A stretch of 18,396 nucleotides of DNA. Source: Dehalococcoidales bacterium (GTDB lineage Bacteria; Chloroflexota; Dehalococcoidia; Dehalococcoidales; UBA5760). The position numbers and the translations under genes are program-made. This document shows positions 1 to 7,063 of this stretch, piece by piece; position 1 is the first letter of the stretch; every line of letters starts with the position of its first letter. The DNA lies in assembly GCA_016931015.1 (NCBI GenBank), contig JAFGFP010000020.1, positions 1 through 18,396 of the forward strand, in the 5' to 3' direction. The notes beneath the pieces are model-generated. The model was given only the letters and a program-made list of their open reading frames with translations, was not told where the DNA came from and did no database searches.

Positions 1-998
1 ACCCCGAAGTAGCCCCAGTGCCACTTTAGCTCGGGTATGTATTCGAAGTTCATGCCGTAGATACCGACGACAAACGTGAGCGGGATGAATATGGCGGCGA
101 ATATGGTGAGCACCTTCATGACCTCGTTCATGCGGTTACTGATGCTGGAGAGGTAGATGTCGAGCATGCCGGAAATCATGTCCCGGAAGCTCTCCACGGT
201 GTCGATAACCTGGATGGTATGGTCGTAGACGTCCCGGAGGTATACTCCGGTGGACTCGTGTATTAGCGGCGACTCGCCTCTCTCCAGGCTGCTGACCAGC
301 TCTCTTAAGGGCCACACCGACTTACGCAGGAAGACCATCTCTTTCTTTATGGCGCGGATGGCCTGCAGGGTCTGCGGGGTGGGACTTACGGCGAGCTCCG
401 TTTCCGTATCCTCTATCCGGTCCCCGAACTTCTCCATGATTATGAAGTAGTTATCGACGATAGCGTCGAGCAGGGAGTAGGCCAGGTAATCGGCCCCCGC
501 CTTTCTGATACGGCCCTTACCCTTCTGGATTCTCTCCCTGACCGTGTCAAAAACGTCCCCCGGACGCTCCTGAAAGGAGATAACCCAGCTTGCGCCCAGT
601 ATCAGACTGATCTGCTCTGCCTCGACCCGTCCCGCCTGGTCGTCGTAGTAGAGCATCTTGGCGACGAGAAAGATATAGTCTCCGAAGTCCTCCATCTTGG
701 GGCGCTGCTCGGTGTTCAGGATGTCCTCCATTAGGAGCGGGTGCAGGTTGAAGTGCCGGCCGAGTTTCTCGATGACCGGGACATCGTGGAGGCCGTCGAT
801 GTTTATCCAGGTGACCGTGGGCTTGTCCTTGAAGGGAAAGCACTCCTCAATCTTCTCCACCTCTGCCTGCTTAAACTGTGTTTCGTCGTAGTCGATGAGC
901 GTAATCCGTACCTGCTCGGTCTTCTGCTCCCCGATGTGAACCAGCGTTCCCGGGGGTAGGCCTGCCTTTTTCGATGTTCTCTTAGTAAATGCGGGCAT
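1..998 (-). CDS. corA: CorA-family magnesium/cobalt channel, C-terminus cut by window edge
   Basis: Translating the minus strand from the ATG at 998 gives about 332 residues with no stop up to the window edge. It has the CorA plan: a soluble alpha/beta N-terminal domain, a long charged helical stretch, then a hydrophobic TM1 ending in the family signature GMN (within VVGIYGMNFEY). TM2 and the last few residues lie outside the window. CorA proteins form pentameric channels that import Mg2+ or Co2+ across the cytoplasmic membrane, with GMN lining the pore mouth. A GAGAGGAG Shine-Dalgarno lies just upstream, which supports this start. Its own promoter candidate lies at 1066-1095. I found no M-box Mg2+ riboswitch in the roughly 60-nt leader. 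Family assignment is firm; the choice between Mg2+ and Co2+/Ni2+ cannot be made from sequence. Confidence 0.93.
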   Translation of the reverse strand, partial: MPAFTKRTSKKAGLPPGTLVHIGEQKTEQVRITLIDYDETQFKQAEVEKIEECFPFKDKPTVTWINIDGLHDVPVIEKLGRHFNLHPLLMEDILNTEQRPKMEDFGDYIFLVAKMLYYDDQAGRVEAEQISLILGASWVISFQERPGDVFDTVRERIQKGKGRIRKAGADYLAYSLLDAIVDNYFIIMEKFGDRIEDTETELAVSPTPQTLQAIRAIKKEMVFLRKSVWPLRELVSSLERGESPLIHESTGVYLRDVYDHTIQVIDTVESFRDMISGMLDIYLSSISNRMNEVMKVLTIFAAIFIPLTFVVGIYGMNFEYIPELKWHWGYFG

Positions 999-1065
999 TT
1001 TGAAGCACTCCTCTCGCTTTAGCGGCCGGTCTTCTCTCTTTTGCCGGGATTAAGCGGGTAGGGAC

Positions 1066-1095
1066 ACTTTAAATATCTTCCCCCCTCTTTGTCAA
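1066..1095 (-). promoter_or_regulatory. candidate sigma70 promoter for corA
   Basis: On the minus strand a perfect -35 TTGACA (1095-1090) is followed after 18 bp by TAAAGT (1071-1066), a 4/6 match to the -10 consensus. Transcription would start near 1059, giving a leader of about 60 nt for corA. The same TTGACA/TAAAGT pair recurs in the candidate promoter at 2132-2160. A small hairpin (GGCTCC / GGAGCC, 1096-1114) sits directly upstream of the -35 box. Confidence 0.55.
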
Positions 1096-1153
1096 GGCTC
1101 CGGCGCTTGGAGCCCCCCGGCTGGTGATAGCTTTCGGGGTGGCGGGTAGGGAA

Positions 1154-1215
1154 GCATAAAACACTCCTGCGGGCGGCCTGGCTATCTCGTAGCTTAAGAA
1201 GGCTACCCGCAGGAG
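1154..1215 (-). terminator. probable terminator after the SnoaL-like lipoprotein gene
   Basis: A perfect 10-bp inverted repeat (CTCCTGCGGG at 1164-1173, CCCGCAGGAG at 1206-1215) encloses 32 nt that can form an inner stem GTAGC/GCTAC. Read on the minus strand the stem is followed by TGTTTTATGC. It lies about 80 nt after the lipoprotein stop and upstream of the corA promoter, so termination on the minus strand is the simplest role. The long interior and short T-run make it less than ideal. The rest of 999-1297 shows no gene I can support. Confidence 0.45.
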
Positions 1216-1297
1216 GGGGGCACGATACCTCGATTTTACCGGTCATGATAAAGCTCGCGCCGGCTTAACGGAGGGTGTTCAAGCGCTTAGTCGTTTC

Positions 1298-1867
1298 TTA
1301 CGATGGGTCATGAAGCATGCCTTCTTCAGCCCAGCCCTGGTCGTACGGCGTGCTGTAATACCAGTCGGCGACTATCTCCTTGAACTTCCACATCCCGCCA
1401 ACCTTGACATATTGCTCGATGTATTTTCCGGCTATCCAGGTTGCCTGGTTATCGGAGGAGGTGGCGGCTACTTCATAATACCACTCGCCGGTGGCGGTAT
1501 CCCCGGTCACGTTAATCTTCGGATTGTGCGCCATGTGCATCGTAAAAGACATGCCGGCGGGGAGCAGGTCTCTGAAGAATTCGATAACCGCTTCCTTGCC
1601 GTCATAGAACCCGAAGGGACCGAAGTCACAAACTGCATCGTCGGTAAACAAGGTCGATATGTTCTGCCAGTCGTTAGTGTCGGTATAGTAGCAGTAGTTG
1701 GCCCTTAACTCTTGAATTTCCCGGACGGCCTGCAGTTCCTGGACGGCGGCTTCTAGCTCTTGTACCTTCTGGTCACTGGAGCCGGTGCATCCGGTAGCGA
1801 CCACGCCGCCGAGGACGAGGCTTGCCACGATGGCTATCGTAACCAGAGTTATGGTGATTCTCCTCAT
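1298..1867 (-). CDS. SnoaL-like (NTF2 fold) lipoprotein
   Basis: 189 residues. The N-terminus has two arginines, a hydrophobic stretch and a lipobox VATGC with Cys27, so it should be lipid-anchored outside the cytoplasmic membrane. Residues about 31-52 form a short charged helix, probably a coiled-coil stalk. The rest resembles the SnoaL-like/scytalone-dehydratase branch of the NTF2 superfamily: a helix carrying YTDTNDW, then FTDDAVCDF, a DG.EAV..FF segment, and beta strands ending in GMWKFKEIVADW. Such domains bind small hydrophobic ligands or act as dehydratases or isomerases. Here the substrate is unknown. Secreted, lipid-anchored versions are uncommon. AAGGAG lies at proper spacing before the ATG. 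It has its own promoter and long leader (see 2020-2160). Confidence 0.82.
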   Translation of the reverse strand: MRRITITLVTIAIVASLVLGGVVATGCTGSSDQKVQELEAAVQELQAVREIQELRANYCYYTDTNDWQNISTLFTDDAVCDFGPFGFYDGKEAVIEFFRDLLPAGMSFTMHMAHNPKINVTGDTATGEWYYEVAATSSDNQATWIAGKYIEQYVKVGGMWKFKEIVADWYYSTPYDQGWAEEGMLHDPS

Positions 1868-1929
1868 CTCTGTCTCCTTTCTCTCCTTTCCCTTGTGGTT
1901 TATCGGGTGGGTGCCCGTGGTGCGGGCCG

Positions 1930-1947
1930 CTGTCCCGAGAGGGACAG
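1930..1947. repeat. perfect 7-bp hairpin in the lipoprotein leader
   Basis: CTGTCCC GAGA GGGACAG forms a 7-bp stem with a four-base loop, about 60 nt upstream of the lipoprotein start codon. It could be an mRNA stabiliser or a protein-binding dyad. It lacks a clear T-run, so it is a poor terminator. Confidence 0.4.
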
Positions 1948-2019
1948 TTCATTATCATTTCGTCAAATAGGCATCACCTCCCCTTGGATTAGTTCTTGGA
2001 AAAGCTAAGAGTCACAAAG

Positions 2020-2073
2020 AAAGAGGGGTACCAGCCATCGCTATTTCGTCGATGGTACTGGTGCCCCTCTTTT
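2020..2073. terminator. long bidirectional terminator-like hairpin in the leader of the lipoprotein gene
   Basis: Bases 2020-2040 pair with 2050-2072, giving a stem of about 21 bp with one T-G wobble, a 2-nt bulge (2056-2057) and a 9-nt loop. The stem foot is AAAGAGGGG / CCCCTCTTT. Read on the minus strand it is followed by TTTCTTTGTGA, and read on the plus strand by TTA. It sits about 50 nt downstream of the predicted minus-strand start site, before the lipoprotein gene, so it would work as an attenuator or make a short terminated RNA. It also insulates the divergent thiC region. The rest of the 1868-2228 gap holds the hairpin at 1930-1947 and the promoter at 2132-2160. Confidence 0.6.
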
Positions 2074-2131
2074 ATCCCGCACATGATGAGCAAAGCATCC
2101 TGTTTTCGGGGTTCTCGGGCGTCCGGCTAGA

Positions 2132-2160
2132 ACTTTAGCCCTCTTCCGGGGAGTTGTCAA
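2132..2160 (-). promoter_or_regulatory. candidate sigma70 promoter for the SnoaL-like lipoprotein gene
   Basis: On the minus strand there is a perfect TTGACA (2160-2155), a 17-bp spacer and TAAAGT (2137-2132). Transcription would begin near 2125 and give a leader of about 258 nt that contains the hairpin at 2020-2072. It diverges from the thiC promoter, with roughly 70 bp between the two -35 boxes. Confidence 0.55.
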
Positions 2161-2228
2161 TACCTAATTTAAGTGGGCGGGTTAGCCGGGGGCTGGAAGC
2201 CGTAGCTTCTTTTCTGTGCCTGAAAGGC

Positions 2229-2258
2229 TTTACATTTTAGCCGGAAGTGTGCTATATT
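2229..2258 (+). promoter_or_regulatory. candidate sigma70 promoter of the thiamin operon
   Basis: TTTACA (2229-2234), an 18-bp spacer and TATATT (2253-2258) are both 5/6 matches to consensus. The start site would be near 2265, about 20 nt before the first stem of the TPP riboswitch. Confidence 0.6.
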
Positions 2259-2283
2259 AGCCGTAGAATTGAATAAGATTTGA

Positions 2284-2367
2284 CCGCGAGGGGTGCTTAA
2301 AGGCTGAGAGGTTGTTTTAAGCCAACCCTTGGAACCTGAACTCGATAATGCGAGCGTAGGGATGCGG
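2284..2367 (+). ncRNA. TPP (THI-box) riboswitch
   Basis: The THI-box consensus is present in order: GGGGTGC (2290-2296), GGCTGAGA (2302-2309), ACCCTT and GAACCTGA (2325-2339), GATAATGC (2344-2351) and GCGTAGGGA (2354-2362). Closing stem P1 is CCGC (2284-2287) with GCGG (2364-2367). The P3 stem is short. The aptamer binds thiamin pyrophosphate and normally switches off downstream thiamin genes. It lies directly before thiC and a terminator. Confidence 0.96.
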
Positions 2368-2377
2368 CAGAGACCCC

Positions 2378-2428
2378 AAAACCAAGGTTCTAGCTTTAGC
2401 TGCCGGTACCCTTGGTTTTGTTGTTTTT
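2378..2428 (+). terminator. transcription terminator of the TPP riboswitch expression platform
   Basis: A perfect 10-bp stem, AAAACCAAGG (2378-2387) with CCTTGGTTTT (2410-2419), encloses 22 nt and is followed by a T-rich run GTTGTTTTT. It lies between the aptamer and the thiC Shine-Dalgarno. This indicates control by premature termination when TPP is bound, rather than by hiding the ribosome site. Confidence 0.85.
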
Positions 2429-2438
2429 GGAGGTGAAC

Positions 2439-3734
2439 ATGACTCAACTGGAACTGGCCCGAGAGGGCGTAATCTCGCCTCAGATGGAGTTGGTGGCCCG
2501 TGACGAGGGAGTGGACGCCGAGTTCGTAAGGAAGGGCGTCGCCGACGGTACGATAGTCATTCCGGCCAATATTAACCACCGAAATTTGGTTCCCTGCGGT
2601 ATCGGTCAGGGGCTCAAGACCAAGGTTAACGCCAACATCGGTACCTCCTCCGACTTCTGTAGCCTTGACGTCGAGCTGGAGAAGCTTAAGGTCGCCGTCG
2701 AGACCGGCGCCGATGCCGTTATGGACCTGTCTACCGGCGGCGACATCTCGGCTATCCGGCAGGCGATTATTGATGCCAGCTCGGTGGCCATTGGTACCGT
2801 GCCCATCTATCAGGCGGCGATTAGCGCCGTGGACAGTCGCGGCGCCATCGTCAAGATGACGGTTGACGACCTCTTCGCCGGCATCGAGGAGCACATCCGT
2901 GACGGGGTCGATTTCATAACCGTGCACTGCGGGGTTACCCAGCAGGCGATTAGCAAGCTCAAGGAGCAGGGCCGGGTGGCCGACGTCGTCTCTCGCGGCG
3001 GGGCCTTTCTCATCGGCTGGATGCTCCATAACGAACGGGAAAACCCCCTCTACGAGTACTACGACCGTCTGCTGGAGATGGCGCGGGAGTTCGATGTTAC
3101 CCTGAGCCTGGGCGACGGGATGCGCCCCGGCTGCATCGCCGACGCTACCGACCGTGCCCAGGTTGAGGAGCTTCTGGCTATCGGGGAACTGGTGGCGCGG
3201 GCCCGGCGGGCCGGGGTTCAGGCCATGGTCGAGGGCCCCGGGCATCTGCCCTTAGACCAGGTGGAGGCTAACGTCAGGCTGGAGAAGTCGGTCTGTAAGG
3301 GAGCGCCCTTCTACGTGCTCGGCCCGTTGGTAACCGACGTAGCCGCCGGCTACGATCACATCACCGGCGCCATCGGCGGCGCCATCGCCGCTGCCTTCGG
3401 CACCGATTTTCTGTGCTACGTCACCCCCAGCGAGCACCTCTCCCTGCCCGACCCGGAGGATGTCCGGCAGGGGGTGATTGCCTCGCGTATCGCGGCCCAT
3501 GCCGGCGATATCGTTAAGGGGGTCAAGGGGGCACGGGACTGGGACCGTAAGATGTCGGTAGCCCGTAAGAATCTCGACTGGGAGGAGCAGGCCAGGCTGT
3601 CTTTAGACCCGGCCCGGTCGCGCCGCGTGCACGGCCAGCATACCTCGACCGGGGCGGCCTGCAGCATGTGCGGCGATTTCTGCGCTATGGAGTTAGTGGA
3701 GAATTACCTGGGGGTTAAGGCGCCCCGGTGTTAA
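2439..3734 (+). CDS. thiC: phosphomethylpyrimidine synthase ThiC, short form
   Basis: ThiC is the radical-SAM enzyme that rearranges aminoimidazole ribotide to HMP-phosphate, the pyrimidine half of thiamin. I start at the ATG at 2439, behind GGAGGT (2429-2434). The open frame extends 9 codons upstream, but that part overlaps the terminator. The 431 residues match the short form that lacks the long N-terminal extension. Family stretches are clear: [67 protein letters not shown] and [11 protein letters not shown]. The cluster-binding cysteines near the C-terminus are C408, C411 and C415, i.e. CX2CX3C, one residue tighter than the CX2CX4C of the long form. It is first in the operon under TPP control, 28 nt before thi4. 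Confidence 0.97.
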   Translation: MTQLELAREGVISPQMELVARDEGVDAEFVRKGVADGTIVIPANINHRNLVPCGIGQGLKTKVNANIGTSSDFCSLDVELEKLKVAVETGADAVMDLSTGGDISAIRQAIIDASSVAIGTVPIYQAAISAVDSRGAIVKMTVDDLFAGIEEHIRDGVDFITVHCGVTQQAISKLKEQGRVADVVSRGGAFLIGWMLHNERENPLYEYYDRLLEMAREFDVTLSLGDGMRPGCIADATDRAQVEELLAIGELVARARRAGVQAMVEGPGHLPLDQVEANVRLEKSVCKGAPFYVLGPLVTDVAAGYDHITGAIGGAIAAAFGTDFLCYVTPSEHLSLPDPEDVRQGVIASRIAAHAGDIVKGVKGARDWDRKMSVARKNLDWEEQARLSLDPARSRRVHGQHTSTGAACSMCGDFCAMELVENYLGVKAPRC

Positions 3735-3762
3735 TAGTCAATACGGTTAAAAGGAGAAGCGG

Positions 3763-4557
3763 ATGCAACTTGACGATGTAACTATATCCCGGTTGATAAC
3801 CCGGAGCTTTACGGAATCGTTTCAGGAGGCGATGGATATCGATGTCGCCATCGGTGGCGCCGGGCCGTCGGGGATGGCGGCGGCCTACTACCTGGCCCGG
3901 GAGGGAGTAAAAACGGTTATCTTCGAGCGGGCCCTCAAGACGGGCGGCGGTATGCCGGGCGGGGGCATGATGTTTAATACCATCGTGGTGCAGGAGTCGG
4001 CCAAGGCGATACTGGACGAGTTCGGTATTAGAAGTTGCGAGTCGGAGACGGGCTACTTTACCGCCGACTCGGTGGAGGCGTCGGCGGCCCTCTGCCTCAA
4101 GGCAATGCAGGCGGGGGCTAAGATATTCAACCTGATGAGTATCGAGGACGTCATGATTCGCGAGGACGACCGGGTAAGCGGCCTGGTGCTCAACTGGACG
4201 GCGGTTCACATGGCCGGCCTTCACGTCGACCCCCTGTCGGTGCGCGCTAAGCTGGTCATCGACGCCACCGGCCACGCCTCCGAAATTTGCCACATCGTGG
4301 TCGATAAGCTTCACGGCCGGCTGGATACCGAGGGGGGCGGCATCATGGGGGAGAAGTCGATGTGGGCCGAGGTCGCCGAGCAGCGGATAATGGAGAATAC
4401 CAGGGAGGTCTATCCGGGGCTGATTGTGGCCGGTATGGCCGCTAACGCCGTCTGCGGCACCCACCGCATGGGCCCCATCTTCGGGGGGATGCTCCTTTCC
4501 GGGAAGCGCGCCGCCGAGGTTGCCCTGGAGAAACTCAAGTCGAGAGTCCCTTCTTAA
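3763..4557 (+). CDS. thi4: thiazole synthase Thi4, sulfide-dependent type
   Basis: 264 residues of the Thi4/ribose-1,5-bisphosphate isomerase family. These enzymes make the adenylated thiazole precursor of thiamin from NAD+, glycine and sulfur. The dinucleotide-binding motif GGAGPSG is at 31-37, followed by E/R contacts in [19 protein letters not shown]. The C-terminal part has the flavoprotein-like [30 protein letters not shown]. The position that aligns with the sacrificial Cys205 of yeast Thi4 is His154, in the context LHVDP. His at this site is known from the archaeal enzyme that takes sulfur from free sulfide and turns over many times. It therefore probably needs sulfide and Fe(II) and fits an anaerobe. 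AAAGGAGAAGCGG precedes the ATG. It follows thiC in the TPP-controlled operon and overlaps cinA by one base. Confidence 0.95.
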   Translation: MQLDDVTISRLITRSFTESFQEAMDIDVAIGGAGPSGMAAAYYLAREGVKTVIFERALKTGGGMPGGGMMFNTIVVQESAKAILDEFGIRSCESETGYFTADSVEASAALCLKAMQAGAKIFNLMSIEDVMIREDDRVSGLVLNWTAVHMAGLHVDPLSVRAKLVIDATGHASEICHIVVDKLHGRLDTEGGGIMGEKSMWAEVAEQRIMENTREVYPGLIVAGMAANAVCGTHRMGPIFGGMLLSGKRAAEVALEKLKSRVPS

Positions 4558-5783
4558 TGAAAGCCGAGATTATCTCTATCGGCACGGAGCTTTTGCTGGG
4601 GGAGATAACGGATACCAACGCCCCCTTTCTGGCCGCCGAGCTACCCGCCCTGGGCATCGACCTCTACTGGGTTTCCCAGGTGGGTGATAACCAGGCGCGG
4701 CTGGCTAAGGCGCTAAAGCGGGCCTGGCAGCGCTCCGACCTTATCCTGACCACCGGCGGTCTGGGCCCCACTGCGGACGATATCACCCGCGAGGCCATCG
4801 CCGAGGTTATGGGAGAGAAGCTAAAGGGCGACCCGGCCCTGGAGCGTGACTTGCGGGAGTTCTTCACCCGCTTCGGGCGGGAGATGCCGCTTACCAATCT
4901 CAAGCAGACGAACCTTATCCCCTCGGCGCAGGCGATTCCCAACCCTAACGGTACGGCTCCCGGCTGGTGGGTGGAGCGGGACGAACGGATAATCGTGGCC
5001 ATGCCCGGCCCCCCCAGAGAGATGCAGTCTATGTGGCGCGAGACGGTGCTGCCCCGCCTGCGCCAGAAGGCCGGCGGCACGGTTATCGTCTCCAGGATTC
5101 TAAAGACCTTCGGCCTCTCCGAGGCCCTGGTCGCGGAGAGGGTTAGTGCGCAGCTTTCCTCGGCGAACCCCACCCTGGGCGTCTATGCCAAGACCGACGG
5201 TATTCACCTCCGCCTGGCGGCTAAGGCAGATAGTCGGGAAGAGGCCGAGGCCATGATTACCCGGGTCGAGCCCCATCTAAGGCAGGCTTTTGCGGAGCAT
5301 ATCTGGGGCACCGATAGCGACGCCCTGGAAGCCGTGGTCGGGCGCCAGCTGGCGAAGGAGAAGCTGAGCCTGGCCGTGATGGAGAGCTACACGGGGGGCT
5401 TGCTGGCGGCGAGCCTGAGCGGCTGCCCCGAGGCGGCGCCGCATTTTAAGGGTGGGCTGGTTACCGTCTCCGACGAAGCGCGCGTGGCCTGCGGGGTTGA
5501 CTACCGGCTTATCGCCGAGCACGGCGGGGAGAGTCCCGAGGCGGCCCCGGCTATGGCCGAGGCGGCCCGGTCGCGCCTGGGGGCGGCGATCGGTCTGGGC
5601 ATCACCGGAGTAGATGAGGTAGACGCGGCGGCGGCCAAGACATCCGGCGTCTATCATATCGGGGTGGTTACCGGGCGCGAGCAGCGGCTGGCCAGCGGTC
5701 GTTACCCGGGCAGCCGGCTGCGGGTGCGGCGCTGGGCGGTGGCGGCGGCCCTGTTCGAGCTGTGGAAGGTACTGGCTGACTGA
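4557..5783 (+). CDS. cinA: CinA-like protein: MoCF-type N-domain plus divergent PncC-type C-domain
   Basis: 408 residues, starting at an ATG that overlaps the thi4 stop (TAATG), so translation is probably coupled. Residues 1-170 are a molybdopterin-binding-like (COG1058) domain: EIISIGTELLLGEITDTN, the TTGGLGPTADDITREA loop (65-80) and MPGPPREM (149-156). This domain acts as a pyrophosphatase on ADP-ribose-type nucleotides in characterised CinA proteins. Residues about 255-405 resemble the nicotinamide-nucleotide deamidase (PncC) domain but differ at key places: the usual ESCTGG is ESYTGG (Tyr278), and the glycine-rich GITGIAGP-type loop is GITGVDEVD (348-356). The C-domain may be inactive or altered. 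A link to Thi4 is conceivable, since Thi4 consumes NAD and yields ADP-ribose-like intermediates and nicotinamide. That link is inference. Confidence 0.92.
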   Translation: MKAEIISIGTELLLGEITDTNAPFLAAELPALGIDLYWVSQVGDNQARLAKALKRAWQRSDLILTTGGLGPTADDITREAIAEVMGEKLKGDPALERDLREFFTRFGREMPLTNLKQTNLIPSAQAIPNPNGTAPGWWVERDERIIVAMPGPPREMQSMWRETVLPRLRQKAGGTVIVSRILKTFGLSEALVAERVSAQLSSANPTLGVYAKTDGIHLRLAAKADSREEAEAMITRVEPHLRQAFAEHIWGTDSDALEAVVGRQLAKEKLSLAVMESYTGGLLAASLSGCPEAAPHFKGGLVTVSDEARVACGVDYRLIAEHGGESPEAAPAMAEAARSRLGAAIGLGITGVDEVDAAAAKTSGVYHIGVVTGREQRLASGRYPGSRLRVRRWAVAAALFELWKVLAD

Positions 5784-5860
5784 CTTATTAGCAGCGCCCG
5801 ACTCACTGCTTACCCTGCCTTTAGTAGTAAATTTCGTATTTTAGGGCGATAATGTAGTAT

Positions 5861-5866
5861 TATACT
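5861..5866 (+). promoter_or_regulatory. candidate -10 element for a leaderless site-2 protease mRNA
   Basis: TATACT ends 7 bp before the ATG at 5874, so a start site at or next to the ATG is expected. No Shine-Dalgarno is visible upstream. A second perfect TATAAT (5870-5875) overlaps the ATG itself but would start transcription inside the gene. No convincing -35 box is seen. Confidence 0.35.
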
Positions 5867-5873
5867 GGGTATA

Positions 5874-7001
5874 ATGGGCGGCGCGATTAATATCGGCAAG
5901 GTCTTTGGTATCCAGCTAAGGATTCACTACAGCTGGTTTTTCATCTTCATCCTGCTCACCCTGGCCCTGGTCTCCCCCGACTGGAACTCCGGTTTCGCTT
6001 GGGCCATCGGGGTGGCCACCTGTATCCTTTTCTTCGTCTCGGTGGTGGCGCACGAACTGGCCCACAGCCTGGTGGGCCGGGCCAACGGTATCGTGGTGAC
6101 CAGCATCACCCTTTTCATCTTCGGCGGCATGGCCATGATGACTAAAGAGGCCACTCAGCCCAAGGCCGAGCTAAAGATGGCCGCCGCCGGCCCCGCCTGT
6201 AGCGCTATAATCGGGGGCATCTGCCTCCTCATCTGGTTATTTGCCCCCGGCCTGCCGCCGGCGGTGAGCAACATGGTTCTCTGGCTCATGGCCATGAACT
6301 TTGCTCTGGCCGTCTTTAACCTTATCCCCGGCTTTCCCCTGGACGGGGGCCGTATCTTCCGGGCCGTCGTCTGGAGCCGCAGCGGCGATTTCCGGCGTTC
6401 CACCCGGATTGCCACCCGGGTCGGCGAGGGGGTCGGCTACTTCTTCATTGGTGCCGGGGTGGCCGTGGTGGTGCTCTCGCTGTTCGACATGGCTCCGTTC
6501 GGCCTCAACTGGTTCAGCGGGGTGTGGCTGGCCTTTATCGGCTGGTTTCTGCGCAACGCCGCTCGGAGCAGCTACCGTCAGACCGAGTGGCGGGAGACCC
6601 TGCGCCGCTTTACGGCAGATCAGGTAATGAGTGCCAGCTACCCGGCGGTGCCCCCGGATATCGACCTGGCCCGTCTCGTCGAAGAGCACGTCTTTACCAC
6701 CGGCCACCGGGTCTTTGTCGTCGTCGGCCGGGAGCGGTTCGAGGGTATTCTGACCCTGGATAACGTCAAGACCATCCCCCGCCGGGACTGGGCGGCCACC
6801 CGGGTGCGGGACATTATGACCCCGCTTGCCCGGCTGAAGGTAGTCACCCCCGAAGAGAGCGCCCTGGGGATAATGGAGTGGATGAACGGGAATGACGTCG
6901 CCCAGGTTCTGGTAGTAAAAGACGGCCGGGTGGTCGGGCTGATTACCCGCGATAACCTGATGAGGTTCCTCCGGGTTCACAGTGAGCTCAATAGAAATTA
7001 G
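5874..7001 (+). CDS. site-2-protease-like (M50) membrane metalloprotease with two CBS domains
   Basis: 375 residues. The start MGGAINIGKVFGIQLRIHYSW is typical of this family. The zinc site is HELAH at 60-64 in a membrane segment, with the third ligand in NLIPGFPLDGGR (Asp157). About six hydrophobic segments cover 20-225. Residues about 243-300 and 308-370 form a pair of CBS domains (ending VVKDGRVVGLITRDNLMRF), which bind adenine nucleotides and probably regulate the protease. Family members cut membrane-bound substrates such as anti-sigma factors inside the bilayer. No substrate candidate is visible here. There is no clear Shine-Dalgarno, and a -10-like box lies just upstream, suggesting a leaderless transcript. 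It is separated from cinA by 90 bp and probably transcribed on its own. Confidence 0.93.
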   Translation: MGGAINIGKVFGIQLRIHYSWFFIFILLTLALVSPDWNSGFAWAIGVATCILFFVSVVAHELAHSLVGRANGIVVTSITLFIFGGMAMMTKEATQPKAELKMAAAGPACSAIIGGICLLIWLFAPGLPPAVSNMVLWLMAMNFALAVFNLIPGFPLDGGRIFRAVVWSRSGDFRRSTRIATRVGEGVGYFFIGAGVAVVVLSLFDMAPFGLNWFSGVWLAFIGWFLRNAARSSYRQTEWRETLRRFTADQVMSASYPAVPPDIDLARLVEEHVFTTGHRVFVVVGRERFEGILTLDNVKTIPRRDWAATRVRDIMTPLARLKVVTPEESALGIMEWMNGNDVAQVLVVKDGRVVGLITRDNLMRFLRVHSELNRN

Positions 7002-7028
7002 CCCCTTCGTGTCGGCGCCGCCGGCGCC

Positions 7029-7057
7029 TTGACAATATTTAGAGGATGTGATTTTAT
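7029..7057 (+). promoter_or_regulatory. candidate sigma70 promoter for the 7064-7325 transcript
   Basis: A perfect TTGACA (7029-7034), a 17-bp spacer and TTTTAT (7052-7057, 4/6) predict a start near 7064. It lies 28 bp past the protease stop and faces a small ORF, several stems and a strong terminator. Confidence 0.55.
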
Positions 7058-7063
7058 TGAAAT

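Noticed and set aside
999..1297. Possible M-box (Mg2+) riboswitch upstream of corA
   Set aside because: The predicted corA leader is only about 60 nt, and the stems at 1096-1114 and 1164-1215 lie upstream of the promoter; no M-box consensus is seen.
2169..3245. Long open frame (about 358 codons) antisense to thiC
   Set aside because: It is a GC-driven shadow: thiC is unmistakable on the other strand, and the antisense translation has no family features and overlaps the riboswitch and promoter.
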